Positions 43,586 through 52,857 are shown, numbered from the stretch's first letter. The stretch: DNA of 64,000 bases from Thermohalobaculum sp963822985 (GCA_963822985.1 CAWGJU010000018.1:81956-145955), one strand, 5' to 3'. Notes: generated by a model not told the origin, from the letters alone. Program-made: numbers and translations.

Positions 43586-45109
43586 TCACCGCCAGAAGGC
43601 GGGGGTCAGCAGCACCAGCACGCTGAGGAACTCGAGCCGGCCGAGCAGCATGGCGAGCGACAGCAGCCACTTCGCGGCGTCGGGCAGCGACGAGAAGTTG
43701 CCGGCGGGGCCGATCACCGGCCCCAGCCCGGGGCCGACATTGGTCACTGTCGCCACCGGCGCGGTCAGCGCCGTGACGAAGTCGAGGCCCATCAGCGAGA
43801 GCAGGATGGCCACGATGCCGATCGAGACCAGGTAGATGAACAGGAACGCCATGATCGACGAGACGATCTCAGGGCCGACGGGCCGGCCCTGGTAACGCAT
43901 GGTGAAGACGCCGTGCGGGCTGCGCATGCGGCGCATCTGCACGACCAGCGTGCTGAACAGCACCTGCAGCCGGAACACCTTGGCGCCGCCGGCGGTCGAG
44001 CCGGAGCAGCCGCCGATCATGGCGACGATGAAGATGACGGCCACCCCGAGGCTGGTCCACTTGCCATAGTCGAGGGTGGCATACCCTGTGGTCGTGATCA
44101 CCGAGGTCACGTGGAACAGCGCCGCGCGAATCGCCGGCTCGACCGCCCCGCCGTGCCAGATCTCGGCCGCCGCCGCGATGCCGGCCGCGACCAGCACGAT
44201 GCCGACAAAGGACCGGATCTGCGTGTCGCGCAGCAGCGGCCGATGCCGCCCATGGCTGAGCTCGACGAAGCGGATGAAGGGCAGGCCGCCGAGCGCCATG
44301 AACAGGATGGCGGCGTACTGCGCCGGCGGCCCGAAGGCGCCGAAGGAGGCGTCGTAGTTCGCATAGCCGCCGGTCGAGAGCGTCGTCATCGCGTGGCAGA
44401 TGGCGTCGAAGGTCCACATGCCCGTGGCCGAATAGGCCAGCGCGCAGAGGACGGTCAGGGTGACGTAGAGCACGAGCAGGTCGCCAGCGATCTGGGTCGC
44501 CCGCGGGATCACCTCGCCCGAGATGTCGAGGCTGACGGCGTGGAAGAACTGCATGCCGCCGACGCGCATGGCGGGCAGGAAGATGATCGCCACGATGACG
44601 ATGCCGAGCCCGCCGAACCATTGCAGCATCGCCCGCCAGAGCAGCATGCCGCGCGGCATCGCGTCGAGCCCCGAGAAGACCGTCGACCCCGTCGTCGTCA
44701 TGCCCGACATCGCCTCGAAATAGGCATCGGTAAAGCCCGCCTGCGGCGCGCCGAACACGAAGGGCAGCGCGCCGAAGGCCGGCAGGATCGCCCAGACGGC
44801 GACCGTCAGCATGAAGGCCTGCGGCCGCGCCAGCCCGCCCATCCAGTGCTGCCGGGTCAGCAGCGTCAGCGCGGCGCCGGCCGCGATCGTCAGCAGCGCC
44901 GCGATCAGCATCCCCTCGGCGTTTCCGTTGCCGTCGATCATGTCGATGGCGAAGGGCACGAGCATGGTGGCGCCCAGCACGGCGACATGCAGGCCAATCA
45001 GCCGCGTCACGGGCTGCAGCCGATAGCCCACGCGGTCGCGCCCGCCCTCGGCCAAAGCGGGCCCCTGCTCGCGCAGGCGCAACGGCTCGGACGGCGAGGC
45101 GCGGTTCAC
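43586..45109 (-). CDS. trkH: TrkH-family potassium uptake protein (second of tandem pair)
   Basis: The product has 507 aa. GTG 45109 begins one base after the stop of the upstream trkH copy (TGA-C-GTG), implying translational coupling; longer upstream readings are antisense-like and rejected. It has the four pseudo-repeats of K+ selectivity loops: AMSGMTTTGSTVFSGLD, AMTTLSTGGYANYD, SVITTTGYATLDY and TVTNVGPGLGPVIGPAGNF. It would form the membrane channel of Trk and need a TrkA-type NAD-binding subunit encoded elsewhere. Confidence 0.92.
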   Translation of the reverse strand: MNRASPSEPLRLREQGPALAEGGRDRVGYRLQPVTRLIGLHVAVLGATMLVPFAIDMIDGNGNAEGMLIAALLTIAAGAALTLLTRQHWMGGLARPQAFMLTVAVWAILPAFGALPFVFGAPQAGFTDAYFEAMSGMTTTGSTVFSGLDAMPRGMLLWRAMLQWFGGLGIVIVAIIFLPAMRVGGMQFFHAVSLDISGEVIPRATQIAGDLLVLYVTLTVLCALAYSATGMWTFDAICHAMTTLSTGGYANYDASFGAFGPPAQYAAILFMALGGLPFIRFVELSHGRHRPLLRDTQIRSFVGIVLVAAGIAAAAEIWHGGAVEPAIRAALFHVTSVITTTGYATLDYGKWTSLGVAVIFIVAMIGGCSGSTAGGAKVFRLQVLFSTLVVQMRRMRSPHGVFTMRYQGRPVGPEIVSSIMAFLFIYLVSIGIVAILLSLMGLDFVTALTAPVATVTNVGPGLGPVIGPAGNFSSLPDAAKWLLSLAMLLGRLEFLSVLVLLTPAFWR

Positions 45110-45110
45110 G

Positions 45111-46640
45111 TCAGCGGCGCCAGAAGACCGGGGCGAGCAGCACCAGCACGCTGAGGAACTCCAGGCGCCCGAGCAGCATGCCAGCCGACAGCAGCCACTT
45201 CGCTTCGGGCGACAGTGGGGCATAGTTGCCGGCCGGCCCGATAATGGGCCCGAGCCCGGGGCCGACATTGCAGAGCGCCGCGATCGATCCCGAAAGCGCG
45301 GTGATGAAGTCGAGCCCCATCAGCGACAGCAGGATCGCCCAGATTCCGATCGAGCAGAGGAACACGAAGAAGAAGGCCATGATGGACGAGACGATGTCGG
45401 GCTCGACCGGGCGGCCCTGGTAGCGCAGGGTGAACACGCCGTGCGGCGATCGCATGCGGCCGAGTTGCGTGCGCAGGGTCTCGAGCAGGATCTGGTAGCG
45501 AAAAACCTTGGCCGAGCACGAGGTCGAGCCGGCGCACCCGCCGATCAGCGGAATGATGAAGAACAGCGCCACGGGGAAGCCGCCCCAGGCATTGTAGTCG
45601 TCCGAGGCATAGCCGGTGCCCGTCATCACCGAGGTGACGTTGAAGAGCGCCTCGCGAATGGCCTCCTCGGCCGGGACGCGATGGCCGAGGACGAGCCAGG
45701 CAGCGATCGCGCCGCTGACGCCCAGGATGATCGCCAGGAAGGCGCGGATCTGGCTGTCGCGCGCCAGGCCGCGGACATTGCCCCGCCCCAGCTGGATGAA
45801 GCGGACGAAGGGCCAGGCTGCAAGCCACATGAACACGATCCCGACATAGTGCGCGGCCGGCGAGAACTCGGCGAAGCCGCTGTCCCGCGTGCCCATACCG
45901 CCGGTCGAGACGGTCGTCATCGTGTGGCAGATGGCTTCAAACGGGCTCATCCCCGCCGCGCCGTAACCGACGAAGCAGCCGAGCGTCAGCGCCAGATAGA
46001 TCCAGATCAGCTGGCTCGCCACCTCGGAGGCACGCGGCAGGATGTCGCCCGAGATGTCGAAGGCCTCGGACTGGAAGAACTGCATCCCGCCGATCTTCAT
46101 CGCCGGCAGGAACACCATGGCGACGATGACGATCCCCAGTCCGCCATACCACTGCATCATGGCGCGCCAGAGCAGCATCCCACGCGGCTGCTGCTCGAGC
46201 TCGGTGAAGACCGTGGCGCCCGTCGTGGTGACGCCCGACATGGCCTCGAAAAACGCATCGGTGTAGCTGGCGTTCGGCGCGCCGAAGACGAAGGGAAATG
46301 CGCCGAAGAGCGGGCCCACCACCCATATCAGCACCGTCAGCAGGAAGGCCTGCTGGCGGCTGAGCCCGTGCCGCGCGCCGACATTTGCCTGGGCCAGCGC
46401 CGCCCCGGCCGCCATCGTCAGGAACGCGGCGATCACCAGCCCGTTCCAATTCGGGTTCCCGTCCACGAAGTCAATCAGAGCCGGGAGCAACATGCTGGCG
46501 CCGAAGACGACGCTGAGCCGGCCGATGATGTCGCCGACGGGCTGGAAGCGGTGCGTTACATGGCGGCGGAGCCGTGTCGCGCCGCCGAGCAGGGCGTCGG
46601 CGCCGCTGAGGCTCTCTGGGTCGGGAGGTTTGCGCGCCAT
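45111..46640 (-). CDS. trkH: TrkH-family potassium uptake protein (first of tandem pair)
   Basis: The product has 509 aa and ATG 46640. The selectivity loops are AMSGVTTTGATVFTELE, TMTTVSTGGMGTRDSGF, SVMTGTGYASDDYN and LCNVGPGLGPIIGPAGNY. It is clearly a paralogue of the next gene; the two are coupled and of near-equal length. The 36-bp gap to uvrD contains the G9-T-G6 run, which on this strand is a C-run in the leader of this gene. Confidence 0.92.
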   Translation of the reverse strand: MARKPPDPESLSGADALLGGATRLRRHVTHRFQPVGDIIGRLSVVFGASMLLPALIDFVDGNPNWNGLVIAAFLTMAAGAALAQANVGARHGLSRQQAFLLTVLIWVVGPLFGAFPFVFGAPNASYTDAFFEAMSGVTTTGATVFTELEQQPRGMLLWRAMMQWYGGLGIVIVAMVFLPAMKIGGMQFFQSEAFDISGDILPRASEVASQLIWIYLALTLGCFVGYGAAGMSPFEAICHTMTTVSTGGMGTRDSGFAEFSPAAHYVGIVFMWLAAWPFVRFIQLGRGNVRGLARDSQIRAFLAIILGVSGAIAAWLVLGHRVPAEEAIREALFNVTSVMTGTGYASDDYNAWGGFPVALFFIIPLIGGCAGSTSCSAKVFRYQILLETLRTQLGRMRSPHGVFTLRYQGRPVEPDIVSSIMAFFFVFLCSIGIWAILLSLMGLDFITALSGSIAALCNVGPGLGPIIGPAGNYAPLSPEAKWLLSAGMLLGRLEFLSVLVLLAPVFWRR

Positions 46641-46659
46641 CTGCGCCGGTTTTCCGAGC

Positions 46660-46675
46660 GGGGGGGGGTGGGGGG
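46660..46675. repeat. Homopolymeric G9-T-G6 tract between uvrD and trkH
   Basis: Nine G, one T and six G lie between the stop of uvrD (46677) and the start of trkH (46640), both on the minus strand. Such runs are prone to slippage. This one could change leader length or spacing for trkH, or form a G-quadruplex. It is also a likely place for sequencing error. Confidence 0.6.
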
Positions 46676-46676
46676 C

Positions 46677-49043
46677 TCAGAAAGGCACGTCCTCGGCAGC
46701 CCCGGCCGCGTCGGTGACATAGGAGGCGACGACGCGCTTCTCGCCGGCCTTGTCGAAGGCGATGGTCAGCTTGTCGCCCTCGATGCTCGTGATGACGCCG
46801 TAGCCGAACTTCTGGTGGAAGACGCGGTCACCGGTCTCGAACCGGCTGATCGCATCGGCGTCGATCACCAGGTTGCGCGCCTCGCGCGGCTGGCCCACGC
46901 CCTTCATGCCGCGCCGCTCGCTCATGCGGCGCCAGCCGGGCGAGTTGTAGGTCGACGCGGCGACGGCGCGCTCCTCCAGAACGCTGCCGCGCGGCGTGGC
47001 CGCCGCGGCGCCGTAGTTGCCGCCATACAGGCCCGGCGGGGTCAGCACCTCGACATGCGCTGGGGGCAGCTCGTCGATGAAGCGGCTGGGCATGCCGGAC
47101 TGCCAGCGGCCGTACATGTGCCGGTTGGCGGCGAAGCTGATCGTGGCGTGCGCGCGGGCGCGGGTGAGGCCGACATAGGCCAGGCGCCGCTCCTCCTCGA
47201 GGCCCTTCTGCCCGCTCTCGTCCATGCTGCGCTGCGAGGGGAACAGGCCGTCCTCCCATCCCGGGAGAAAGACGACGGGGAATTCCAGGCCCTTGGCGGC
47301 ATGCAGCGTCATGATCGAGACCTTCTCGCCGCCATCCTCGGAATCATTGTCCATGATCAGCGCCACGTGCTCGAGGAACCCCTGCAGGTTCTCGAACTCC
47401 TCCAGCGCCTTGACCAGCTCCTTCAGGTTCTCCAGCCGGCCCGGGGCCTCGGGCGATTTGTCGTCGAGCCACAGCCCCGTATAGCCGCTCTCGTCGAGGA
47501 TCGACTCGGCGATCGTGACGTGGTTGGCGCCGTCCTCGCGGAGCGCGGCGTTCCAGCGGTCGAAATCGTCGACCAGCTTGGCCAGCTCCCTGCCCGCGCG
47601 GCCCGACAGCGCGCCTTCGTCGACCGCGAGCCGGCAGGCGTCGAGCAGCCCCACGCCATGCTGGCGCGCCAGGGTGTTCAGCGTCTGCAGCGCCTTGTCG
47701 CCGATGCCGCGCTTTGGCGTGTTGATGATCCGCTCCAGCGCCAGCCCGTCGTCGGGGCTGACGGCGACGCGGAAATAGGCCATCGCGTCGCGGATCTCCA
47801 TGCGCTCGTAGAAGCGCGGGCCGCCGATCACGCGATAGGGCAGGCCGATCGTCAAGAACCGGTCCTCGAAGGCGCGCATCTGGAAGCTGGCACGGACCAG
47901 AATGGCCTGGGCATCGAGCCCGCAGGGCTCGTGGCCGCGGGTGCCGCGCTGGTAGGCCTCGACCTCGTCGGCGATCCAGCGGGCCTCCTCCTCGCCGTCC
48001 CAGTGGCCGATCAGCCGCACCTTCTCGCCGGTGTTCACCTCGGTCCACAGGGTCTTGCCCAGGCGATCCTTGTTGGCGGCGATGACGCCGGAGGCGGCCG
48101 CCAAAATGTGCGGCGTCGAGCGGTAGTTCTGCTCGAGCCGGATGACCTGGGCGCCCTCGAAATCCTTTTCGAACTTCAGGATGTTGCCGACCTCGGCGCC
48201 GCGCCAGCCATAGATCGACTGGTCGTCGTCGCCGACGCAGCAGATGTTCCTGTGACCCGCCGCGAGCAGGCGCAGGAACAGGTACTGCGCGACGTTGGTG
48301 TCCTGGTACTCGTCGACGAGGATGTATCGGAAACGGTTCTGATAGTCCGCCAGCACGTCGCGGTTGGTCTGCAGGATCGTGACGACGTGCAGCAGCAGGT
48401 CGCCGAAATCGACGGCGTTCAGGACCCGGAGCCGTTCCTGATAGGCCTGGTAGAGCTCGGCGCCGCGGCCGTTGGCAAAGCCGGTCTCGTCCGGCGGCAC
48501 GCGCCGCGGCCCCAGCGCCTTGTTCTTCCAGCGGTCGAGCATCGAGGCGAAGAGGCGCGGCGGCCAGCGCTTGGCGTCGATGTTCTCGGCGTCGAGGATC
48601 TGCTTGATCACCCGGATCTGGTCGTCCGTGTCGAGGATCGTGAAGGTGCTCTTCAGGTCGACCAGTTCGGCGTGGCGGCGCAGCATCTTCACGCAGATCG
48701 AGTGGAAAGTGCCGAGCCAGGGCATACCCTCGACGGCGCCGCCGATCAGGTCGGCCACGCGCAGCTTCATCTCGCGCGCTGCCTTGTTGGTGAAGGTGAC
48801 GGCCAGGATCTGGCTGGGCCAGGCGCGTCGCGTGTGGATCAGGTGCGCGAGCCGGGTGGTCAGCGCCCGCGTCTTGCCCGTGCCGGCGCCTGCCAGCACC
48901 AGCACGGGACCGTCGAGCGCCTCCACCGCCTGCATCTGCGGCGGATTTAGCCCCTGCATATAGGGCGGCGGCGCGGCGGCGCGCTGCGACAGCGGCACGT
49001 CGAACGCCTCGAAGGCGCCCTCGTCGAATTCCTGCCTGCTCAT
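46677..49043 (-). CDS. uvrD: DNA helicase UvrD/PcrA
   Basis: The product has 788 aa. ATG 49043 is chosen because MSRQEFDEGAFEAFDVPLSQ leads into the family; an extension upstream is Arg-rich and unsupported. SF1 helicase motifs are complete: motif I AGAGTGKTRALTTRLAHLI, motif Ia AVTFTNKAAREM, motif II VDEYQDTN, motif III GDDDQSIYGWRG and motif VI VGLTRARAHATISFA. The C-terminal DRVFHQKFGYGVITSIEGDK is the Tudor-like RNA-polymerase-contact domain of PcrA/UvrD. It acts in nucleotide excision and mismatch repair. Confidence 0.95.
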   Translation of the reverse strand: MSRQEFDEGAFEAFDVPLSQRAAAPPPYMQGLNPPQMQAVEALDGPVLVLAGAGTGKTRALTTRLAHLIHTRRAWPSQILAVTFTNKAAREMKLRVADLIGGAVEGMPWLGTFHSICVKMLRRHAELVDLKSTFTILDTDDQIRVIKQILDAENIDAKRWPPRLFASMLDRWKNKALGPRRVPPDETGFANGRGAELYQAYQERLRVLNAVDFGDLLLHVVTILQTNRDVLADYQNRFRYILVDEYQDTNVAQYLFLRLLAAGHRNICCVGDDDQSIYGWRGAEVGNILKFEKDFEGAQVIRLEQNYRSTPHILAAASGVIAANKDRLGKTLWTEVNTGEKVRLIGHWDGEEEARWIADEVEAYQRGTRGHEPCGLDAQAILVRASFQMRAFEDRFLTIGLPYRVIGGPRFYERMEIRDAMAYFRVAVSPDDGLALERIINTPKRGIGDKALQTLNTLARQHGVGLLDACRLAVDEGALSGRAGRELAKLVDDFDRWNAALREDGANHVTIAESILDESGYTGLWLDDKSPEAPGRLENLKELVKALEEFENLQGFLEHVALIMDNDSEDGGEKVSIMTLHAAKGLEFPVVFLPGWEDGLFPSQRSMDESGQKGLEEERRLAYVGLTRARAHATISFAANRHMYGRWQSGMPSRFIDELPPAHVEVLTPPGLYGGNYGAAAATPRGSVLEERAVAASTYNSPGWRRMSERRGMKGVGQPREARNLVIDADAISRFETGDRVFHQKFGYGVITSIEGDKLTIAFDKAGEKRVVASYVTDAAGAAEDVPF

Positions 49044-49222
49044 TGTGGTTACCCTAACCCGCGCGACGGGAATTGCAAAGTGCCGTTCGCGCATTGTTCG
49101 TCAGGTTACGCGCAGCGAACCAAGCGCCACGAACAGCGCGGCGGGCGAGCGGCGGGACGGCGGCTTGCGCGTGCGCTGGATCGCGCCATCTTACGCGCAA
49201 AGACAACAAGGGGAGACGGACG

Positions 49223-49870
49223 ATGTTCGGCTTGCTGAAGAAGACGGCGATGCCCAGCCGCGAGGCGGCGCTGGAGGGGCGCGCTTACGCCATCCCGACC
49301 GCCGAGGCGCATTTCGTCAACGGCCGGCCGCTGGAGGGGCCTTACCCCGAGGGCAGCCAGATGGCGATGTTCGGCATGGGCTGCTTCTGGGGCATCGAGC
49401 GGGTGTTCTGGAAGCTGCCGGGCGTCTGGGTGACGATGGCGGGTTATGCCGGAGGCTTCACGCCGAACCCGACCTATGGGGAGGTGTGCTCGGGCCGCAC
49501 CGGGCACAACGAGGTGGTCCGGGTCGTATTCGACCCGTCGAGGGTCGGCTATGACGAGCTGCTGCGCCGGTTCTGGGAGGGGCACGACCCGACCCAGGGC
49601 ATGCGCCAGGGCAACGATGTCGGCACGCAGTACCGCAGCGGCATCTACGTCTATGGACCCGAGCAGGAGACGGCGGCCAAGGCGAGCCTGGCGGCGTTCC
49701 AGCCGCGGCTGACGGCGGCCGGCTACGGGCCGATCACGACCGAGATCGTCGCCGCGCCCGAGTTCTATTTCGCCGAGGACTATCACCAGCAGTATCTGGC
49801 GAAGAACCCGGGCGGCTATTGCGGCGTGGGCGGCACCGGCGTCACCTGCCCGATGGGCACGGCGGCCTGA
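49223..49870 (+). CDS. msrA: Peptide methionine sulfoxide reductase A
   Basis: The product has 215 aa. ATG 49223 follows GGGGAGACG. The catalytic motif is GMGCFWGIERVFWKL with the nucleophilic Cys. EVCSGRTGHNEVVRVVFDPS and DVGTQYRSGIY are classical MsrA blocks, and the C-terminal YCGVGGTGVTCPMG carries the resolving cysteines. It reduces methionine-S-sulfoxide in proteins. It is a single-gene unit ending in the hairpin at 49892. Confidence 0.95.
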   Translation: MFGLLKKTAMPSREAALEGRAYAIPTAEAHFVNGRPLEGPYPEGSQMAMFGMGCFWGIERVFWKLPGVWVTMAGYAGGFTPNPTYGEVCSGRTGHNEVVRVVFDPSRVGYDELLRRFWEGHDPTQGMRQGNDVGTQYRSGIYVYGPEQETAAKASLAAFQPRLTAAGYGPITTEIVAAPEFYFAEDYHQQYLAKNPGGYCGVGGTGVTCPMGTAA

Positions 49871-49891
49871 GGCGGCGTCCCGCCACGCAAG

Positions 49892-49917
49892 AGGGCGGGC
49901 TGACAGCCCGCCCTTTG
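49892..49917 (+). terminator. Intrinsic terminator after msrA
   Basis: AGGGCGGGCT, loop GAC and AGCCCGCCCT form a perfect 10-bp GC stem, followed by TTTGCGTT. The T-tract is short, but the position 22 bp after the msrA stop supports a terminator. It may also serve the convergent DUF1127-like gene. Confidence 0.75.
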
Positions 49918-49954
49918 CGTTCCGGCCGGAGCGCGGGGGCCAGCCCCGCGCATG

Positions 49955-50302
49955 TCAGAACGTGACGCGGCCGGCGCTCAGCTCTGCGACGTCCCAGCGG
50001 GTCAGGCCGATATCGTCGAGCTGCGCATCGTTGAGCCGGCTGAGCTCGGAGATCGTCCGACGCCGGGCGTTCCAGGCGCCAAAGAGGCCGACGGCCTGTT
50101 CCAGCAGGCCGGGGCGGAACTCTCGCGGCAGGTCGGCGATGCTGAGCCCGAGATCCTCGAGCTCGGACGGGCTGAACCGGTCGAGCGGCGTCGCGCGTCG
50201 CGCGCCGAAGATCGCGTCGAACGCGCCGGTCAGCGCCGAGCTGGCGCGGTAAATCGTGATCGCGCCGAAGGGCGCGGTGCGGCGGGGTTCCATATAGGAC
50301 AT
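49955..50302 (-). CDS. DUF1127-like (YjiS) protein with two similar C-terminal motifs
   Basis: The product has 115 aa. The C-terminal RRRTISELSRLNDAQLDDIG followed by LTRWDV is the DUF1127/YjiS motif found in small alphaproteobacterial proteins linked to phosphate and RNA-related regulation. An earlier segment, PLDRFSPSELEDLGLSIADL, looks like a second, diverged copy. The protein is longer than usual (45-75 aa). It is cytosolic, with no cysteines. The start MSYMEPRR has GGAG nearby. Confidence 0.75.
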   Translation of the reverse strand: MSYMEPRRTAPFGAITIYRASSALTGAFDAIFGARRATPLDRFSPSELEDLGLSIADLPREFRPGLLEQAVGLFGAWNARRRTISELSRLNDAQLDDIGLTRWDVAELSAGRVTF

Positions 50303-50506
50303 AGCCGGACTCCAATTCCGAAACTATCTGGCAGCGCGACCCGCTGCCGGGTTGAGCGGCATCTAGGCCGTGTGAGTGTGGTACACAAATGCCGCGTACG
50401 CATGATCGATATGCGCGCCGAGCAAGGATCCGTTGAAGCTTTCGTCACAGATTTGCGCGTCCCCTGCCGCGGGCACGAGCAGAACACGATCGGGGCGCTG
50501 GCCCGC

Positions 50507-50521
50507 GTTCCTGCTTCGTGC
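50507..50521. promoter_or_regulatory. Possible LexA box GTTC-N7-GTGC upstream of ruvC
   Basis: The alphaproteobacterial LexA box is GTTC-N7-GTTC. This site has one mismatch in the second arm (GTGC) and lies 30 bp before the ruvC start, a normal place for SOS control of ruvCAB. Confidence 0.35.
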
Positions 50522-50551
50522 TAGCACGACGGAAAGATGTGAGGGGCAGCA

Positions 50552-51055
50552 GTGCGGGTCATCGGCTTCGATCCGGGGCTCCGGCGCACCGGCTGGGGCG
50601 TCGTCGACTGGCGCGACGGCCGGCTGGCCCATGTCGCGAACGGCGTCTGCGCAACCGATGGCGGCGAGCTGGCGGGCCGGCTCGCGGCGCTGCACGCGCA
50701 GATAGACACAGTGCTGGTTGCCCACGCGCCCGATGCGGCGGCGGTGGAGATGACATTCGTCAGCAAGGATGCGGTGGCGACGCTGAAGCTGGGCCAGGCG
50801 CGCGCGATCGCGCTGCTGGTGCCGGCGCAGCGCGGGCTTGCCGTGGCCGAATACGCCCCGAACGCCGTCAAGAAGGCGGTGGTCGGCGTCGGCCATGCGG
50901 ACAAGCGGCAGATCCAGCACATGGTGGCACGGCTGCTGCCGGGCGTGCGGCTGAGCGGGGCGGACGCCGCCGACGCGCTGGCCGTGGCGATCTGCCATGC
51001 CTGGATGGCGGGAACGGGCGCGCGGCTGGCCGCGGCAGTCGGGGCCGGGCGGTGA
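50552..51055 (+). CDS. ruvC: Holliday junction resolvase RuvC
   Basis: The product has 167 aa and starts at GTG 50552. The catalytic acidic residues are visible: Asp in IGFDPGLRRTGWGVV, Glu in AAAVEMTFVSKDA, and the Asp pair in SGADAADALAVAICHAW. AEYAPNAVKKAVVGVGHADK is the conserved DNA-contact segment. It cleaves four-way junctions as a dimer together with RuvAB. It is the first gene of ruvCAB. Confidence 0.96.
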   Translation: MRVIGFDPGLRRTGWGVVDWRDGRLAHVANGVCATDGGELAGRLAALHAQIDTVLVAHAPDAAAVEMTFVSKDAVATLKLGQARAIALLVPAQRGLAVAEYAPNAVKKAVVGVGHADKRQIQHMVARLLPGVRLSGADAADALAVAICHAWMAGTGARLAAAVGAGR

Positions 51056-51117
51056 GGGGCGCGGGGATCGGGCCGGCGATCGGCACGGTGATCGGCACAG
51101 CGAGATGATCGGGCGAG

Positions 51118-51774
51118 ATGATCGGGAAAGTGACGGGCACGATCGACTACAAGGCCGACGATCATGTGCTGATCGAGGCGGGCGGCGTCGGCTATGTGGT
51201 GCATTGCGCGCCGGGGACGGTCGCCGCGATGCCGGGTCCCGGCGAGGTGGCGGCGCTCTACACCGAGCATGTGGTTCGCGAGGACGCCATGCACCTCTAC
51301 GGCTTCCGCACGCTGGCCGAGCGGGAGTGGCACCGGCTGCTGACCTCGGTGCAGGGCGTCGGCTCGCGTGTCTCTTTGGGGCTGATCGACGCGCTGGGCG
51401 TCGGCGGCCTCGGTCGGGCGCTGGCCGCGGGCGACGCTGTGGCGCTGCGCCGGGCGCCCGGGGTGGGGCCGAAGCTGGCCACGCGCATCGCCAGCGAGTT
51501 GAAGGGCAAGGCCCCCGCGATGATGGCGCTGGGTGCCGGGCCAAAGCACGCGCCGCGCCCGACCGAGGCGGCGGGTGGCCGGCGGGCCGTCCCGGTGGCC
51601 GCGCCGGAGGAGGGCGAGCTCGCGGCCAGCGCCGATGCGCTCTCGGCCCTGGTGAACCTCGGCTATGACCGGATGGAGGCGGCGGCCGCCATTGCCGAGG
51701 CCGGCGCCGCCGGCGCCATGGGCGAGGCGGCGCTGATCAAGTCGGCGCTGCGCGCGCTGGGGAGGAACCTCTAA
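51118..51774 (+). CDS. ruvA: Holliday junction DNA helicase subunit RuvA
   Basis: The product has 218 aa. The N-terminal OB fold is MIGKVTGTIDYKADDHVLIE, and the helix-hairpin-helix domains are LLTSVQGVGSRVSLGLIDAL and RRAPGVGPKLATRIASELKG. The flexible C-terminal domain that contacts RuvB ends IKSALRALGRNL. It lies 62 bp after ruvC, and its stop directly touches the ruvB start. Confidence 0.96.
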   Translation: MIGKVTGTIDYKADDHVLIEAGGVGYVVHCAPGTVAAMPGPGEVAALYTEHVVREDAMHLYGFRTLAEREWHRLLTSVQGVGSRVSLGLIDALGVGGLGRALAAGDAVALRRAPGVGPKLATRIASELKGKAPAMMALGAGPKHAPRPTEAAGGRRAVPVAAPEEGELAASADALSALVNLGYDRMEAAAAIAEAGAAGAMGEAALIKSALRALGRNL

Positions 51775-52857
51775 GTGGCGACGCCCGACCCCGCGCCTGG
51801 CTCCGTGCCTGGCTCCGTGCCGGACCCGGCGCCCGATCCAAGCCTGCGGCCCGATCCGCTGGCCGACGACGCGCCCGAGCGGGCGCTGCGGCCCCAGCGG
51901 CTGGACGAGTTCATCGGCCAGGCCGAGGCGCGCGGCAACCTGTCCGTCTTCATCGAGGCGGCGCGCCGGCGCGGCGAGGCCATGGACCATCTGCTGTTCC
52001 ACGGCCCGCCGGGCCTCGGCAAGACGACGCTGGCGCAGATCGTCTCGCGCGAGCTGGGCGTGAATTTCCGCATGACCTCGGGCCCCGTCATCGCCCGGCC
52101 GGGCGATCTGGCCGCCGTGCTGACCAATCTCGAGCCGCGCGACGTGCTGTTCATCGACGAGATCCATCGCCTGAGCCCCGTGGTGGAGGAGATCCTCTAC
52201 CCGGCGATGGAGGATTTCGAGCTGGACCTGGTGATCGGCGAGGGGCCGGCGGCGCGCACGGTGCGCATCGACCTCTCGCCCTTCACGCTGATCGGGGCGA
52301 CGACCCGGCTGGGGCTGCTGACCACGCCGCTGAGGGACCGCTTCGGCATCCCGCTGCGGCTGGAATTCTATACGCAGGCGGAGCTGCGCGAGATCGTCGC
52401 CCGTGCCGCCCGGCTGATGGCGCTGGAGGCCGAGCCTGACGGGCTGGCCGAGATCGCCCGGCGGGCACGAGGCACGCCGCGCATCGCCAACCGGCTGCTG
52501 CGGCGGGTGGCCGACTTCGCCGTCGTCGAGGCCGGCGGCCGGCTGACGCGGGGGCTGGCCGCCCGGGCGCTCGAGCGGCTGGGCGTGGACGGGCTGGGGC
52601 TCGACAGTGCCGACCGACGCTATCTGAGGCAGATCGCCGAACATTACGGCGGCGGCCCTGTCGGGGTCGAGACCATGGCGGCGGCGCTGTCCGAGGCGCG
52701 CGACGCCATCGAGGAGGTGATCGAGCCCTATCTGATGCAGGCCGGCATGATCGCCCGCACCCCGCGCGGCCGCGTCCTGACGGCCGGCGCCTGGCGGCAT
52801 TTGGGGCTCGAGCCGCCGCGCCGCGCCGGGCAGTCGGAGCTGTTCGAGGGCAAGTAG
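51775..52857 (+). CDS. ruvB: Holliday junction branch-migration ATPase RuvB
   Basis: The product has 360 aa. The start is GTG 51775, immediately after the ruvA TAA. The AAA+ core is complete: Walker A HGPPGLGKTTLAQIV, Walker B DVLFIDEIHRL, sensor 1 TLIGATTRLGLL and the Arg finger in TPLRDRFGIPLRLEFY, followed by the winged helix (DRRYLRQIAEHYGGGPVGVE). The N-terminal 30 residues are Pro/Asp-rich with a 12-bp tandem duplication (GCCTGGCTCCGT at 51795-51818) and longer than usual. The product drives branch migration with RuvA. Confidence 0.96.
   Translation: MATPDPAPGSVPGSVPDPAPDPSLRPDPLADDAPERALRPQRLDEFIGQAEARGNLSVFIEAARRRGEAMDHLLFHGPPGLGKTTLAQIVSRELGVNFRMTSGPVIARPGDLAAVLTNLEPRDVLFIDEIHRLSPVVEEILYPAMEDFELDLVIGEGPAARTVRIDLSPFTLIGATTRLGLLTTPLRDRFGIPLRLEFYTQAELREIVARAARLMALEAEPDGLAEIARRARGTPRIANRLLRRVADFAVVEAGGRLTRGLAARALERLGVDGLGLDSADRRYLRQIAEHYGGGPVGVETMAAALSEARDAIEEVIEPYLMQAGMIARTPRGRVLTAGAWRHLGLEPPRRAGQSELFEGK

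Noticed and set aside
45441..48950. Very long open frame antisense to trkH and uvrD
   Set aside because: It is a by-product of strong third-position GC bias. It has no family resemblance and lies opposite conserved genes.
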